Shown here: in pieces, positions 16,211 to 25,502 of the stretch
Layout: each line of letters begins with the position of its first letter
Position numbering within the stretch: position 1 is the stretch's first letter
Origin: Fen-1364 sp049515135
GTDB taxonomy: Bacteria > Spirochaetota > Spirochaetia > SZUA-6 > Fen-1364
NCBI GenBank assembly: GCA_049515135.1
Contig: JBEKUJ010000007.1
Location: forward strand, 1-64,000
Direction: 5' to 3'
Length of the DNA stretch: 64,000 nucleotides
Notes under the pieces: model-generated
Seen by the model: only the letters and a program-made list of their open reading frames with translations
Databases searched by the model: none
Told to the model about the DNA's origin: nothing
Position numbers and translations under genes: made by a program

Positions 16211-17728
16211 ATGCCAGAAGTCATCCTAGAGGTCCAGGGAGTCTCGAAAAGCTTTCCCGGTGTCAAAGCGCTGGACCAGGTCTCCTTCAACCTTCGCAAA
16301 GGGGAGGTCCACGCCCTGGTAGGGGAAAACGGCGCCGGCAAGTCGACTCTCATGAAGATTCTTTCAGGGGTCTATCAGGCCGATGAGGGCGTCATCCGCT
16401 ACAAGGGGCGGGAGGTCAGGTTCCATGACTCCACACAGGCGCGGGATGCCGGCATCGGAATCATCTACCAGGAGCTGAACCTCATCCCCCACCTCTCGGT
16501 AGCGGCCAATATTTTCATCGGCCGGGAGCCTCTGACCCGGCTCGGGACCATGGATGAGAGAAAGATGAACAGGGACGCCGTTGCCATCCTGGACAAGCTC
16601 AACCTCCACCTTGATCCCACCATTACGCTCAACAGGCTTCCCATCTCCAAGCAGCAGATGGTGGAGATCGCCAAGTCCCTGTCCTTCGACTCCGAGGTGC
16701 TCATCATGGATGAGCCGACGAGCGCGCTCAGCGAGTCGGAGATTGACGAGCTGTTCGCCGTCATCCATACGCTGCGCGACCGCGGGGTAGCCATAATCTA
16801 CATTTCGCATCGCCTCGAAGAGCTCAAGCACATCGTGGACCGCATCTCGATCTTCCGCGACGGCCGCTATGTCAGCACTGATGACTACACCACGATATCC
16901 CTGGATGAGATTGTGAGCCGCATGGTGGGGCGGAAGCTCGAAAACATATTTCCCGCCCGGCACAACGTTCCCACAACGGAGAAGATCCTGGAGGTCCGCG
17001 GCATCTCGCGGGCGGGAGTGCTCCACGACATCTCCTTCGATCTGTTCCGTGGCGAGATCCTCGGTTTTGCGGGCCTGATGGGCGCGGGAAGGTCGGAGCT
17101 GGCGCGGGCAATCTTTGGCGCAGACCCTGTGGACTCCGGAGAGATTCTCATGAACGGCCGGAGGCTTTCCCTGCGCTCACCGTCGGAATCCATCAGGGCC
17201 GGGATCGCCTACCTTTCGGAGAACCGCAAACAGGAAGGTCTTGCGGTGAAGATGCAGCTGGCTGAGAACGTCACCATGGCAAACGTGAACGCCGTTTCGC
17301 GCCGTTTGGGCGTAATTTCCCGGCCCAAAGAGATGAAGGCCTGCCAGCAGTACGTGGAGGAGCTCTCCATCCGCACGCCAAGCCTCACCCAGGTGGTGAA
17401 CAACCTCTCAGGGGGGAATCAGCAGAAGGTCGTCGTGGCGAAGTGGCTGTTCTGTGACTCAAAGATCCTGATCTTCGATGAGCCCACGCGTGGCATCGAC
17501 GTGGGCACCAAGTTCGCCATCTACGAGCTTATCGAGCGCCTGGCACGGGAGGGCGTGGGGGTAATCATGATCTCCTCCGAGCTTCCCGAGATCATGGGAA
17601 TGACGGACCGGGTGCTCGTGCTGCACGAGGGGAGCCTGGAGGCTACTCTTGTGACACGGAACACGACGCAGGAGGAGATCCTGAACTACGCGGCAGGCCT
17701 CGGAGAGAAAGCGAGAACACAGGCATGA
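16211..17728 (+). CDS. sugar ABC ATPase, RbsA/XylG type
   Basis: 505 residues made of two fused ABC ATPase domains, the usual length for RbsA, MglA and XylG. Domain 1 has Walker A GENGAGKST (about 40-48), LPISKQQMVEIA as its signature region and LIMDEPTSAL. Domain 2 has a degenerate P-loop (GLMGAGRSE), signature LSGGNQQK and LIFDEPTRGID. It energises import of a monosaccharide with the permease and binding protein encoded next. The ATG at 16211 gives the normal length; upstream in-frame ATGs would add an unlikely extension. Its stop overlaps the permease start (ATGA). Confidence 0.93.
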   Translation: MPEVILEVQGVSKSFPGVKALDQVSFNLRKGEVHALVGENGAGKSTLMKILSGVYQADEGVIRYKGREVRFHDSTQARDAGIGIIYQELNLIPHLSVAANIFIGREPLTRLGTMDERKMNRDAVAILDKLNLHLDPTITLNRLPISKQQMVEIAKSLSFDSEVLIMDEPTSALSESEIDELFAVIHTLRDRGVAIIYISHRLEELKHIVDRISIFRDGRYVSTDDYTTISLDEIVSRMVGRKLENIFPARHNVPTTEKILEVRGISRAGVLHDISFDLFRGEILGFAGLMGAGRSELARAIFGADPVDSGEILMNGRRLSLRSPSESIRAGIAYLSENRKQEGLAVKMQLAENVTMANVNAVSRRLGVISRPKEMKACQQYVEELSIRTPSLTQVVNNLSGGNQQKVVVAKWLFCDSKILIFDEPTRGIDVGTKFAIYELIERLAREGVGVIMISSELPEIMGMTDRVLVLHEGSLEATLVTRNTTQEEILNYAAGLGEKARTQA

Positions 17729-18729
17729 GCGACACACGGACGCAACGCACACCCGAGCAAGGCCCCGAAAACGCGGTAGCGCAGCGTCGGTCACGGATGG
17801 CGCTGGACAGGTTTCTCACCTTCGGCGCTGTTGTCGTTCTGTTTGCAGTTTTTTCGATCACCGCGAAGAATTTCTTCACCATGCGCAACGTCCTGAGCCT
17901 CGCCTTGCAGACAAGCACGACGACTCTTATGGGCATCGGGGTGACATTCACCATCATCACGGCCGGCATCGATCTTTCCATCGGGTCGGTCATCGCCCTC
18001 ACCGGCACGGTGGCGGTGATGGCGGCGATTGCCGGGGTCCCCATATGGGCCAGCATGTTCGTCGGCCTGGGCACGGGAATCGTCTGCGGTCTGACCAACG
18101 GTCTGTTGATCACCAGACTGAAACTTCCGCCGTTCATCGCGACACTGGGCATGATGATGGTCACCCGGGGGGTCGCTCTTACCATCACGAACGCCAACTC
18201 AAAGCCGGCGCCTGAATCCTTCGGCGCGCTGGGGAATGACACCCTTTTCAGGCTCGGCTCCCGATTCCCCGGCATATCCTACCCTGTGATCATCATGATC
18301 GCGGTAGCCTTCATCTTTCACTTTATCCTCAAGAAAACTCGGACCGGAAGGTACACCTATGCCGTGGGATCCAATGAAGAGGCGGCGCGGCTTTCGGGAA
18401 TCAAGGTGCGCCGGGTCAAGATCGTCGCCTACATCTTCAGCGGTTTGCTCGCCGGGCTTGTCGGAGTGATCCTCGCCTCCCGCATGGTCAGCTCCCAGCC
18501 CAACAGCGCAATCGGCTACGAGCTGAACGCAATTGCCGCTGCCGTCATTGGCGGCACGAGCCTCATGGGGGGCGTGGGCACGGTGGGGGGAACGGTGATC
18601 GGGTCCTTCATCATCGGCATACTCACTGTAGGCCTCACGATGCAGGGGGCCAACTATTTCATGCAGCAGATCATCGTCGGCCTGGTGGTCATAGGATCCG
18701 TGGCGTTCGATCAGCTGCGCAATCGATGA
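17725..18729 (+). CDS. sugar ABC permease, RbsC/XylH type
   Basis: 334 residues with eight to ten hydrophobic segments. It carries RbsC-family marks: GIDLSIGSVIALTG, NGLLITRLKLPPFIATLGMM, and the EAA-like loop GSNEEAARLSGIKVRRVKI. It forms the import channel with the RbsA-type ATPase upstream and the binding protein at 18800. The overlap with the ATPase gene and the absence of another promoter indicate one operon. Confidence 0.94.
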   Translation: MSDTRTQRTPEQGPENAVAQRRSRMALDRFLTFGAVVVLFAVFSITAKNFFTMRNVLSLALQTSTTTLMGIGVTFTIITAGIDLSIGSVIALTGTVAVMAAIAGVPIWASMFVGLGTGIVCGLTNGLLITRLKLPPFIATLGMMMVTRGVALTITNANSKPAPESFGALGNDTLFRLGSRFPGISYPVIIMIAVAFIFHFILKKTRTGRYTYAVGSNEEAARLSGIKVRRVKIVAYIFSGLLAGLVGVILASRMVSSQPNSAIGYELNAIAAAVIGGTSLMGGVGTVGGTVIGSFIIGILTVGLTMQGANYFMQQIIVGLVVIGSVAFDQLRNR

Positions 18730-18799
18730 GGGGCGCCCTGATTTAGAAGAAAAAAATCGTGGTCCGTATGGACCGCGAAGATATTCCAAGGAGGTCAGC

Positions 18800-19759
18800 A
18801 TGAAGAAGCTGCTTCTCATTCTCGTAGCCCTTGCCTTCATCGCCGGATTCGCGTCCGCTCAGGAAATCGCGGTCATCGTGAAGACCGGCAGCTCCAGCTT
18901 CTGGCAGAATGTCCAGACTGGATGCTTCGATGCCCAGAAGGAGCTCAGGGCAAAGGCACCGAAGCTGTCCGTCACATTCCTGGGAGCGCAATCCGAGAGC
19001 AACATCACCGAGGAGATCAACATCGTTGAAAGCGCGATCGACCGCGGCGTAAAAGCGATCGTCCTCGCCCCCTCGGACGTTACCGCCCTGGTTCCCGCCG
19101 TGAAGAAGGCGAAAGAGGCTGGCATCCCCGTGATCATCATCGACTCTCTCCTCACCGGCGACCCGTCGAATTATGTGTCCTTCCTCGCTACCGACAATGA
19201 TGCGGCGGGAAGGGCCTGCGCCAAGGCGCTGATCGACGGGGTAAAGGCAGCGACCGGCAGCGACAGTGGGAAGATCGCCGTCATGTCGTACGTCGCAGGC
19301 GTCGGTTCGGAGATCGGCCGCGTGGGCGGCTTCAAGGATTACATCGCCAAGAACTCGCATCTCACGGTAGTGACCACCCAGTACTCCAATGCCGACACGC
19401 CCACCGCGCTGAACCAGACAACGAACGTGCTCGCCGCAAACCAGGACCTCGTCGGGATCTTCGGCGCCAATGAGCCGACGGCGATTGGCATGGGCCGCGC
19501 CATCGCTCAGGCAGGGCTCGCCGGGAAGATCGTGGCGATCGGCTTTGACGGCAGCAAGGATTTGCAGAACTTCATCAAGGACGGCACGCTTCAGGCAATC
19601 GCAGTGCAAAGCTCCTACAACATGGGCTACGTCGGCGTCAAGACTGCATACGACGTGGCCATCGGGAAGAAGAAGGTTCCAGCCAAGGTGGACACAGGCT
19701 TCATCATCGTGACCAAGGACAACATCGACACACCGGCAGCAAAGAACGTCCTGTACTGA
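18800..19759 (+). CDS. periplasmic sugar-binding protein, RbsB type
   Basis: 319 residues with signal peptide MKKLLLILVALAFIAGFASA. The mature part shows the RbsB-family fold: EIAVIVKTGSSSFWQNVQTG, IVESAIDRGVKAIVLAPSD, then GFDGSKDLQNFIKDG and QSSYNMGYVGVKTAYDVA. It should bind a pentose or hexose for the RbsA/RbsC importer encoded upstream. Shine-Dalgarno AAGGAGG at 18788-18794. Tandem hairpins follow its stop (19781-19845). The closely similar but membrane-anchored protein at 23256 looks like a sensor version of it. Confidence 0.93.
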   Translation: MKKLLLILVALAFIAGFASAQEIAVIVKTGSSSFWQNVQTGCFDAQKELRAKAPKLSVTFLGAQSESNITEEINIVESAIDRGVKAIVLAPSDVTALVPAVKKAKEAGIPVIIIDSLLTGDPSNYVSFLATDNDAAGRACAKALIDGVKAATGSDSGKIAVMSYVAGVGSEIGRVGGFKDYIAKNSHLTVVTTQYSNADTPTALNQTTNVLAANQDLVGIFGANEPTAIGMGRAIAQAGLAGKIVAIGFDGSKDLQNFIKDGTLQAIAVQSSYNMGYVGVKTAYDVAIGKKKVPAKVDTGFIIVTKDNIDTPAAKNVLY

Positions 19760-19780
19760 TCTTTCTCAGTCCCAAGGAGG

Positions 19781-19845
19781 CCGCCCGTGCAGACACGCAC
19801 GGGCGGTCCGGCAATGAGACCGCCCGGAGGCGGTCTCATTGCCGG
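19781..19845 (+). terminator. two strong tandem hairpins
   Basis: Hairpin 1: CCGCCCGTGC (19781-19790), 6-nt loop, GCACGGGCGG (19797-19806). Hairpin 2: a perfect 17-bp stem, 19808-19824 with 19829-19845, and a 4-nt loop. There is no following T-run. They separate the importer genes from the sensor genes and probably end or strongly reduce transcription here. Confidence 0.7.
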
Positions 19846-19915
19846 GATAGGCAAGCCGGTCCCGATGGGTCTATCATGGGTGCGGCAGGAGGGGGCGCTT
19901 GAGGCGCGGCTCACG

Positions 19916-21511
19916 ATGTACAAGTTCCTGATGGTTGACGATGAGGAGATCGTCCGGCGCGGTTTTCGCCGCAAGATAGACTGGAAGTCCCTGGAGTTCG
20001 AGTTCCTTGAGCCGTGTGAAAACGGTGAGCAGGCAATCGAGGCCATCGAGACCCTTCACCCCGATGTTGTCATGACGGACATCTCCATGCCCCGCACCGA
20101 TGGGCTTGCCGTCGCGGCGTATGCCGCGGTGCATCATCCAGACATCGTCATCGTGATCCTTTCAGGCTACGACGAGTTCGAATATGCCCAGAAGGCCATC
20201 AAGAGCAACGTGTTCGAGTATGTGCTCAAGCCGGTCACCTCCCGGGATCTCACCGGCCTGCTGGGCAGAGTCAAATCAAGGCTGGACGCGGATCGGATCT
20301 CCCGGCAGGAGGCAAGCGCTCTCAAAGAGCGGGCCACCATCGCCTCCAGCCTCCTGAAGACGCGGGGCCTGCTGGACCTGGTCTCGGGAGCTCCGGTCAA
20401 CCTCACCAACCCGGCTTTCCAGGACCTTTTCGGGTTCTCGCCGACAGGCCTTGCCTGCGCTGCCGTGATTGCTGAAGCGGACACCACGGCATGCGGAGAG
20501 CGCGGCGCTGACGCGTGCCTGGCGGAGATCGTGGCAGTTGCCGCTGAATCGGTTCATCGCGTTCTTTCTTTCTCCCCCGGGGAGGGACGCGAGGCCCTGC
20601 TGGTTTTCGAGCAGGACTTGCCCTCCTGCGAGAGGCTTGCGGCCGCGCTGGGCGGGAAGATCGCGGCTGCGGCCGGTCTTTCCCCCATCGTGGGAATCGG
20701 CAGGCCGCGCGAGAGTTGGGTGGAGGCTTCCCGGACGTACGACGAGGCGGCTGCCGCTCTGTGCTACAGGCTGGTGAGCGGGCCGGGAAAGGCTTTCCTC
20801 TACACGCAGGCCGGCGAAGACGACCCCGCCGTCATCGCGGAGCTGAAGTCCTGCAGGGAGCGGCTGTGCAGGGCCACGGTATCGGGAGAGGCGGAAGAGA
20901 CGGAGGCCAGGGCAAAGGCGTTTCTCGCGCTCCTGGGAGAGACCAGGTTTTCCCCCCGGAGAGTCCGTCACGAGACAGGAGCGTTGTTCGAGGCTGTCCT
21001 GGATTCGATGCGCGAGCTTGGAGTTTCGGCGGCCACCATTTCCCATGACCTGGGCGTGGACTATGAGGCTGCCGTCCAGCGCCTGCGGACCGCGGAGGAG
21101 GTGCGGGCGCACCTCCTGAGGCTCGCCGTATACGCCGGGTCTATCCTGGAGAGCCGCAACCTGCCCCTTCCGGAGTGGAAGGTCCGCGACTTCAAGGAAT
21201 ACGTGGCGCGCCACTACGGGGAGCGCAACCTGTCAGTCCAGAAGGTTGCCGCCAGCCTCTCCATCAGCGCCAGCTACCTGTCCAAGCTCGTGAAGCGCTA
21301 CCTTGACCGCAGCGTTGTGGACTATCTCATCGACTACCGCATGGAACGCGCCAAGGAGCTTCTGGCTACGTCGGACCTCATGACGTACGAGATCGCCGAG
21401 GCCACCGGCTACCCCGATGCGCGCTACTTCAGCTCCACGTTCAAGAGGCATATCGGCGTCACGCCAACGGAGTTTCGGGGCGAGCTGCGGAGGAAGACCT
21501 CGCGCTCATGA
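19916..21511 (+). CDS. YesN-type response regulator, AraC output
   Basis: 531 residues. Receiver domain at the N-terminus with acidic pair D8-D9, phosphoacceptor D55 in VVMTDISMP and a conserved VLKPVTS near residue 103. A middle region of about 280 residues is typical of long YesN proteins. The last 100 residues are an AraC double helix-turn-helix (VQKVAASLSISASYLSKLV and MTYEIAEATGYPDARYFSS). The ATG at 19916 is the natural start of the receiver domain; the longer upstream frame runs through the hairpins. The stop overlaps the kinase start by 4 bp. Likely target: the RbsABC-type operon just upstream. Confidence 0.93.
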   Translation: MYKFLMVDDEEIVRRGFRRKIDWKSLEFEFLEPCENGEQAIEAIETLHPDVVMTDISMPRTDGLAVAAYAAVHHPDIVIVILSGYDEFEYAQKAIKSNVFEYVLKPVTSRDLTGLLGRVKSRLDADRISRQEASALKERATIASSLLKTRGLLDLVSGAPVNLTNPAFQDLFGFSPTGLACAAVIAEADTTACGERGADACLAEIVAVAAESVHRVLSFSPGEGREALLVFEQDLPSCERLAAALGGKIAAAAGLSPIVGIGRPRESWVEASRTYDEAAAALCYRLVSGPGKAFLYTQAGEDDPAVIAELKSCRERLCRATVSGEAEETEARAKAFLALLGETRFSPRRVRHETGALFEAVLDSMRELGVSAATISHDLGVDYEAAVQRLRTAEEVRAHLLRLAVYAGSILESRNLPLPEWKVRDFKEYVARHYGERNLSVQKVAASLSISASYLSKLVKRYLDRSVVDYLIDYRMERAKELLATSDLMTYEIAEATGYPDARYFSSTFKRHIGVTPTEFRGELRRKTSRS

Positions 21512-23259
21512 AGATACGGCGCATCCAGGACACCCTTATCCGGGCCTTCGCCGCCCTGATCGTTTTTGCCCTGCTCCTCCTCGGATCTCTTTCCTACTAC
21601 TATCTGCACAAGATCCTGATCCAGAACGCAGAGGAAACCACGATGCAGCTGGTCAATCAGCTGAACAGGGTCATCGAAAACTACATCAGCTACATGGACG
21701 ACATCGCCCTCATGGCGGTCAACAACGAGGACGTGCGGGAGTTCATCGGAAATCCGGGCGCTGGCTCTCCCCGCCTGCGCGCCGGGATCGGGAAATCCTT
21801 CGAGGCAATCCGGACCGTTCGGCGGGACATCGACTCTGTTTTTGTCGTCACCCGCGACGGGAGGGCCATCGCCGCAACCGTGGGCGGCGGGTTCAACCCT
21901 ACCGTGGACCTCAGGCAAAGGTTCTCCGAGCTGGAGGCCGGGGTGGTGCCTGACAGGCCCTCGGTGTCCTCCGCGCATGTGGAGAACCTGGTTGAATCGC
22001 GCTATCCCTGGGTCATCTCCCTCGTGCGTACCGTACAGGCCGGGCGGACCGGGAAAAACATGGGCCTCATCCAGGTGGACCTGAATTACGAGATCATCGC
22101 GCGCCTGTGCAGAAACATTCAGCTGGGCAAATCCGGATACGTGTTCATCCTGAGCCGCACCGGCGAGATCGTCTATCATCCCCGGCAGCAGCTCATCTAT
22201 GGGAACCTGAAGTCGGAGCGGATCCCAGAGATCCTCTCCCTCAACGGCGGCAACCTGAGCACCGTGGTGGACGGCAGGGCCATTCTCTACACGGCGGTGA
22301 GCTCCCGGGAGACCGGGTGGGAGGTCGTTGCCGTCTCCTATCTGGACGAGCTGTTCGGCGCCAGCCGCGCGGCGGAATACTACTTCATCATGCTCTCTCT
22401 TCTGGTCTTCGTGAGCGCAATCGGGGTGGCATTCGTCATATCATCCAACATCTCCAAGCCCATCGAGTCGCTCCGGCATTCGATGCAGGCAGTGGAAAGC
22501 GGAAACTTCGACATCGACATCACCGTCAATGCCCGCAACGAGATATACCAGCTTGCGCGGGACTGCGACATTGCGGTGAAGAAGGTCCGTGACCTTATCG
22601 AGCAGAACCGGCGGGAGCAGGAGCTGAAGCGCAAGCTCGAGCTGCGCTCCCTCCAGGCGCAGATCAATCCGCATTTCCTCTACAACACCCTGGACTCCAT
22701 TATCTGGATGATCGAGCTGGGAGAGAACGATCGGGCCATCGACATGACCTCCGCTCTGGCAAAGTTCTTTCGGATCGGAATCAGCCGGGGAAGCGAGACG
22801 ATCAGCGTCAGGACGGAGATGGAGTACGTGCGGACCTACCTGGAGATCCAGAAGCAGCGCTACAAGGACAAGCTCTCCTACGAGATCACCTTTGCGCCGG
22901 AGCTCGCAGGCCACCAGATCCTCAAGCTCCTCATCCAGCCTCTCGTGGAAAACGCGATCTACCACGGAATCAAGAACATGAAAGGGCCGGGGCTCATACT
23001 GATCGCCGGCCAGCTGGATAAGGGCTCGATCGTGATCCGCATCAGCGACAACGGCGTGGGAATGGGCCCGCAGCAGCTTGAAGCGCTTCGAGACGGGCTG
23101 ATCGAGCCCAACCAGGCCAACGGCGTTGGGGTGCGCAATGTCCAGGAGCGCATCCACGTGTTCTTCGGCCTTGAGTACGGGGTGAGCTTCGAAAGCGCGC
23201 CTGGCGCCGGCACGGTGGCCACCATCAGGATTCCCGTGATCGGGGGGGACGTGACGTGA
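21508..23259 (+). CDS. YesM/LytS-type sensor histidine kinase
   Basis: 583 residues. Transmembrane helix 1 (12-33), extracytoplasmic Cache-like sensor region, helix 2 near 290-315, HAMP, then QINPHFLYNTLDS with phosphorylated H389, and an HATPase domain with PLVENAIYHGIK and DNGVGMG. It lies between a response regulator gene and a membrane-anchored sugar-binding protein gene, overlapping both, so the three are coupled. In clostridial XylFII-LytS-YesN systems a binding protein presents xylose to such a kinase; the same logic is inferred here. Confidence 0.93.
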   Translation: MKIRRIQDTLIRAFAALIVFALLLLGSLSYYYLHKILIQNAEETTMQLVNQLNRVIENYISYMDDIALMAVNNEDVREFIGNPGAGSPRLRAGIGKSFEAIRTVRRDIDSVFVVTRDGRAIAATVGGGFNPTVDLRQRFSELEAGVVPDRPSVSSAHVENLVESRYPWVISLVRTVQAGRTGKNMGLIQVDLNYEIIARLCRNIQLGKSGYVFILSRTGEIVYHPRQQLIYGNLKSERIPEILSLNGGNLSTVVDGRAILYTAVSSRETGWEVVAVSYLDELFGASRAAEYYFIMLSLLVFVSAIGVAFVISSNISKPIESLRHSMQAVESGNFDIDITVNARNEIYQLARDCDIAVKKVRDLIEQNRREQELKRKLELRSLQAQINPHFLYNTLDSIIWMIELGENDRAIDMTSALAKFFRIGISRGSETISVRTEMEYVRTYLEIQKQRYKDKLSYEITFAPELAGHQILKLLIQPLVENAIYHGIKNMKGPGLILIAGQLDKGSIVIRISDNGVGMGPQQLEALRDGLIEPNQANGVGVRNVQERIHVFFGLEYGVSFESAPGAGTVATIRIPVIGGDVT

Positions 23260-24248
23260 GAAACCGATCTGTGCTTTTCCTCCTTGTGGCTGCAGTCCTT
23301 GCCGCTGTCGTCCTGACGCTCATGTACCGCGGGAACATGCTCCTCAGCCCCGGACCTGAGACTCCCCGCAAGGTGACCGTTATCTTCAAAACGGTGGATT
23401 ACCAGAAAACCCCGTTCTGGGGAAACGTTCGCGACGGGGTGGTGTCCGCGGGCAAGGACCTCGGCATGGATGTCTCCATCCGCGGGCCCGCACTGGAAAT
23501 CGACATCCAGGACCAGATCGATATCGTGCGGAGGGCAATAGTGGAGAAGCCGGATGCGATTGTCCTGGCTGCGGCGGACTACAACCTGCTTGTCCCCCTG
23601 GCCAGGGAAATCAAGCGCAGGGGAATCCCGCTGGTCTGCATCGACTCCTTCGTCAATTCGGATGACGCTGACGTGCGGATCGGAACGGACAGCTATGAGG
23701 GCGGCCAGAAATGCGCATCGGCCCTCATGCGCTATGTGCGTGCGGGCGATACGGTGGCTGTCATGAGCTACGTCAAGGGCAGCTCAACGGCCATCGACCG
23801 GGAAACGGGCGCGCGGGACTCACTTGCCGGGAAGGTGAAGCTCCTTGACACGCTGTACAGCAACGCCGATGCCGACCTGGCGTATTCGCAGGCCGCGCTG
23901 CTGATCTCCACCACGCCCAGTCTTCGAGGGATGGTCGCCCTGAACGATCCGACTGCCCTGGGAGCCGCACGGGCCTTGAGCGAATCAGGAAAGCAGGGGA
24001 CCATCGCCCTCATCGGGTTCGACAACTCATTCCCGGTCCTCAAGTACGTGGAGCGGGGGGTCATCAGGGACACCGTTGTGCAGAAGCCGTTCAACATGGG
24101 CTATCTGGGGATCAAGGCGGCCCGGGATCTCATCCACGGCAAGAAGCTCCCGCGTTTCATCAACACAGGCTCCATCGACATCTCCCGCATCAACATGTTT
24201 CAACCGGAGAACCAGAAGCTCCTCTTCCCGGTGGCGGAGGGACCGTAG
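23256..24248 (+). CDS. membrane-anchored sugar-binding sensor protein
   Basis: 330 residues of RbsB/XylF fold. The N-terminus VLFLLVAAVLAAVVLTLMY is a hydrophobic segment without a clear signal-peptidase or lipobox site, so the protein is probably an anchored periplasmic protein. Seen: VTVIFKTVDYQKTPFWGNVRDG, GIPLVCIDSFV, GFDNSFPVLKYVERG, and KPFNMGYLGIKAARDL. The GTG start at 23256 overlaps the kinase stop (GTGA). No permease follows it, whereas a soluble relative (18800) lies in the importer operon. It most likely delivers ligand information to the YesM-type kinase rather than feeding transport. Confidence 0.85.
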   Translation: MRNRSVLFLLVAAVLAAVVLTLMYRGNMLLSPGPETPRKVTVIFKTVDYQKTPFWGNVRDGVVSAGKDLGMDVSIRGPALEIDIQDQIDIVRRAIVEKPDAIVLAAADYNLLVPLAREIKRRGIPLVCIDSFVNSDDADVRIGTDSYEGGQKCASALMRYVRAGDTVAVMSYVKGSSTAIDRETGARDSLAGKVKLLDTLYSNADADLAYSQAALLISTTPSLRGMVALNDPTALGAARALSESGKQGTIALIGFDNSFPVLKYVERGVIRDTVVQKPFNMGYLGIKAARDLIHGKKLPRFINTGSIDISRINMFQPENQKLLFPVAEGP

Positions 24249-24270
24249 GAACGCGCCCGGGGGCCGGGGG

Positions 24271-25410
24271 TCAGCCCCGGTAGGACCTGCGGTACGCTCC
24301 CGGCGTGACTCCCTGGACACTGCGGAACGCGGCGTAGAAGCGCTGAGCGTTTGCAAATCCCGTCTCCCAGGCAATTGCCGCAACTGTGAGGGTTGTGTCC
24401 CGCAGGAGCCTGCGGGCGGCGTCGATTCTGTGCCGGATGATCTCCTGGTGGATGCTCCTGCCCAGCGCTTTTCTGAATCTCTTCTCGAGGCTCCGCCGGG
24501 AGCCCGGGACGGACTGGACGACAGCTCCGACGGTGACCGGTCCGGGCGCTGCGCTGTGTATCTGGCGCAACGCCTCATCCACCAGGCTGTCGCCGGTGGC
24601 CACCTTCAAGGTGGATGCGCGCTCTACCACCTCCCGGGGCGGAATCAGGATGGGTCCCTGGCTCTCCGGCCGGCCGTCCATATACGCGGCAAGGGCCTCC
24701 GCAGCCTCCCAGCCGATGCGCTCCAGGTCCAGCGATATGCTGGAAAGGGTTGGCACGGACAGCTCGCAGAGAATGTCCTCGTTATCCACTCCCAGGATCG
24801 CGACATCCGCGGGCACCTCCAGGCCGAGGCGCCTGCAGGAGGCTCCCGCCTTCAGCCCCGTCGTGTCGTTGCATGCGAAAAGGGCAACCGGCTTGCGAAG
24901 TCCCATCAACCATTCATCGAAACGCCGGGACTCGCGAAGGCCCTCCCACCACGCCAGGGGCTGCTCGAACACGGATACGCGGGACGGGGCCACCGCCGCC
25001 CTGAATGCTTCCCGCCGGGCCTGTGACCAGCCCACTCGCGTGACGCCGCAGAAGGCAAAGGCGCCGATGCCGAGTGACTTCAGGTGGCGTGCGGCGAGGG
25101 CGCCCGTGGCGGCGTCATCATTGCAGACCTGCCGGAACCCGGGCCTTCCCCATGCGCCCGCCACGTCCACCACGGGGATGCCGCGGATTGCTACCCGGTC
25201 CGCGTCCTTGCGGGATTCGATGCGCGCGACAAGGCCGTCGCCGTCCCAGCGTTCCAGAGAGCCGAGGGACTGGAACATCCAGCCATAGCCGTACAGGTCC
25301 CATTCCGGCCTGCCCCGTGCGAACCGCACCACGCCCCGCGCAATCCCGTGCTCGAAGTGGTCGATGAGGCCCATGAACAGCCCGACGCGCCGCCGGCGGC
25401 GTCCCCGCAT
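24271..25410 (-). CDS. XylR-type transcriptional regulator
   Basis: 379 residues. The N-terminal 270 or so form a LacI-type periplasmic-binding-like ligand domain (RGIPVVDVAGAWGRPGF, then HLKSLGIGAFAFCGV, FACNDTTGLKAGASCRRLGLEVP and AILGVDNEDILCELSVP). The C-terminal 100 are an AraC helix-turn-helix (LEKRFRKALGRSIHQEIIRHR and IAWETGFANAQRFYAAFRSV). This layout is that of the E. coli xylose activator XylR. It should bind a sugar and regulate nearby genes, most likely the divergent nucleotide-sugar genes and/or the adjacent importers. AAGGGAG precedes the ATG. Confidence 0.9.
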   Translation of the reverse strand: MRGRRRRRVGLFMGLIDHFEHGIARGVVRFARGRPEWDLYGYGWMFQSLGSLERWDGDGLVARIESRKDADRVAIRGIPVVDVAGAWGRPGFRQVCNDDAATGALAARHLKSLGIGAFAFCGVTRVGWSQARREAFRAAVAPSRVSVFEQPLAWWEGLRESRRFDEWLMGLRKPVALFACNDTTGLKAGASCRRLGLEVPADVAILGVDNEDILCELSVPTLSSISLDLERIGWEAAEALAAYMDGRPESQGPILIPPREVVERASTLKVATGDSLVDEALRQIHSAAPGPVTVGAVVQSVPGSRRSLEKRFRKALGRSIHQEIIRHRIDAARRLLRDTTLTVAAIAWETGFANAQRFYAAFRSVQGVTPGAYRRSYRG

Positions 25411-25437
25411 GGTTTCTCCCTTCGCAAAACGTGATAA

Positions 25438-25465
25438 AGTATACGCATTTCGGACACCCCGGCAA
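25438..25465 (-). promoter_or_regulatory. candidate promoter of the XylR-type gene
   Basis: On the minus strand: TTGCCG (complement of 25460-25465), 16-bp spacer, TATACT (complement of 25438-25443). Transcription would begin near 25431, giving a short leader to the ATG at 25410. Confidence 0.4.
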
Positions 25466-25502
25466 GACGTGACGGGGATAGGATGACTGTGGAGGAACAG
25501 AG

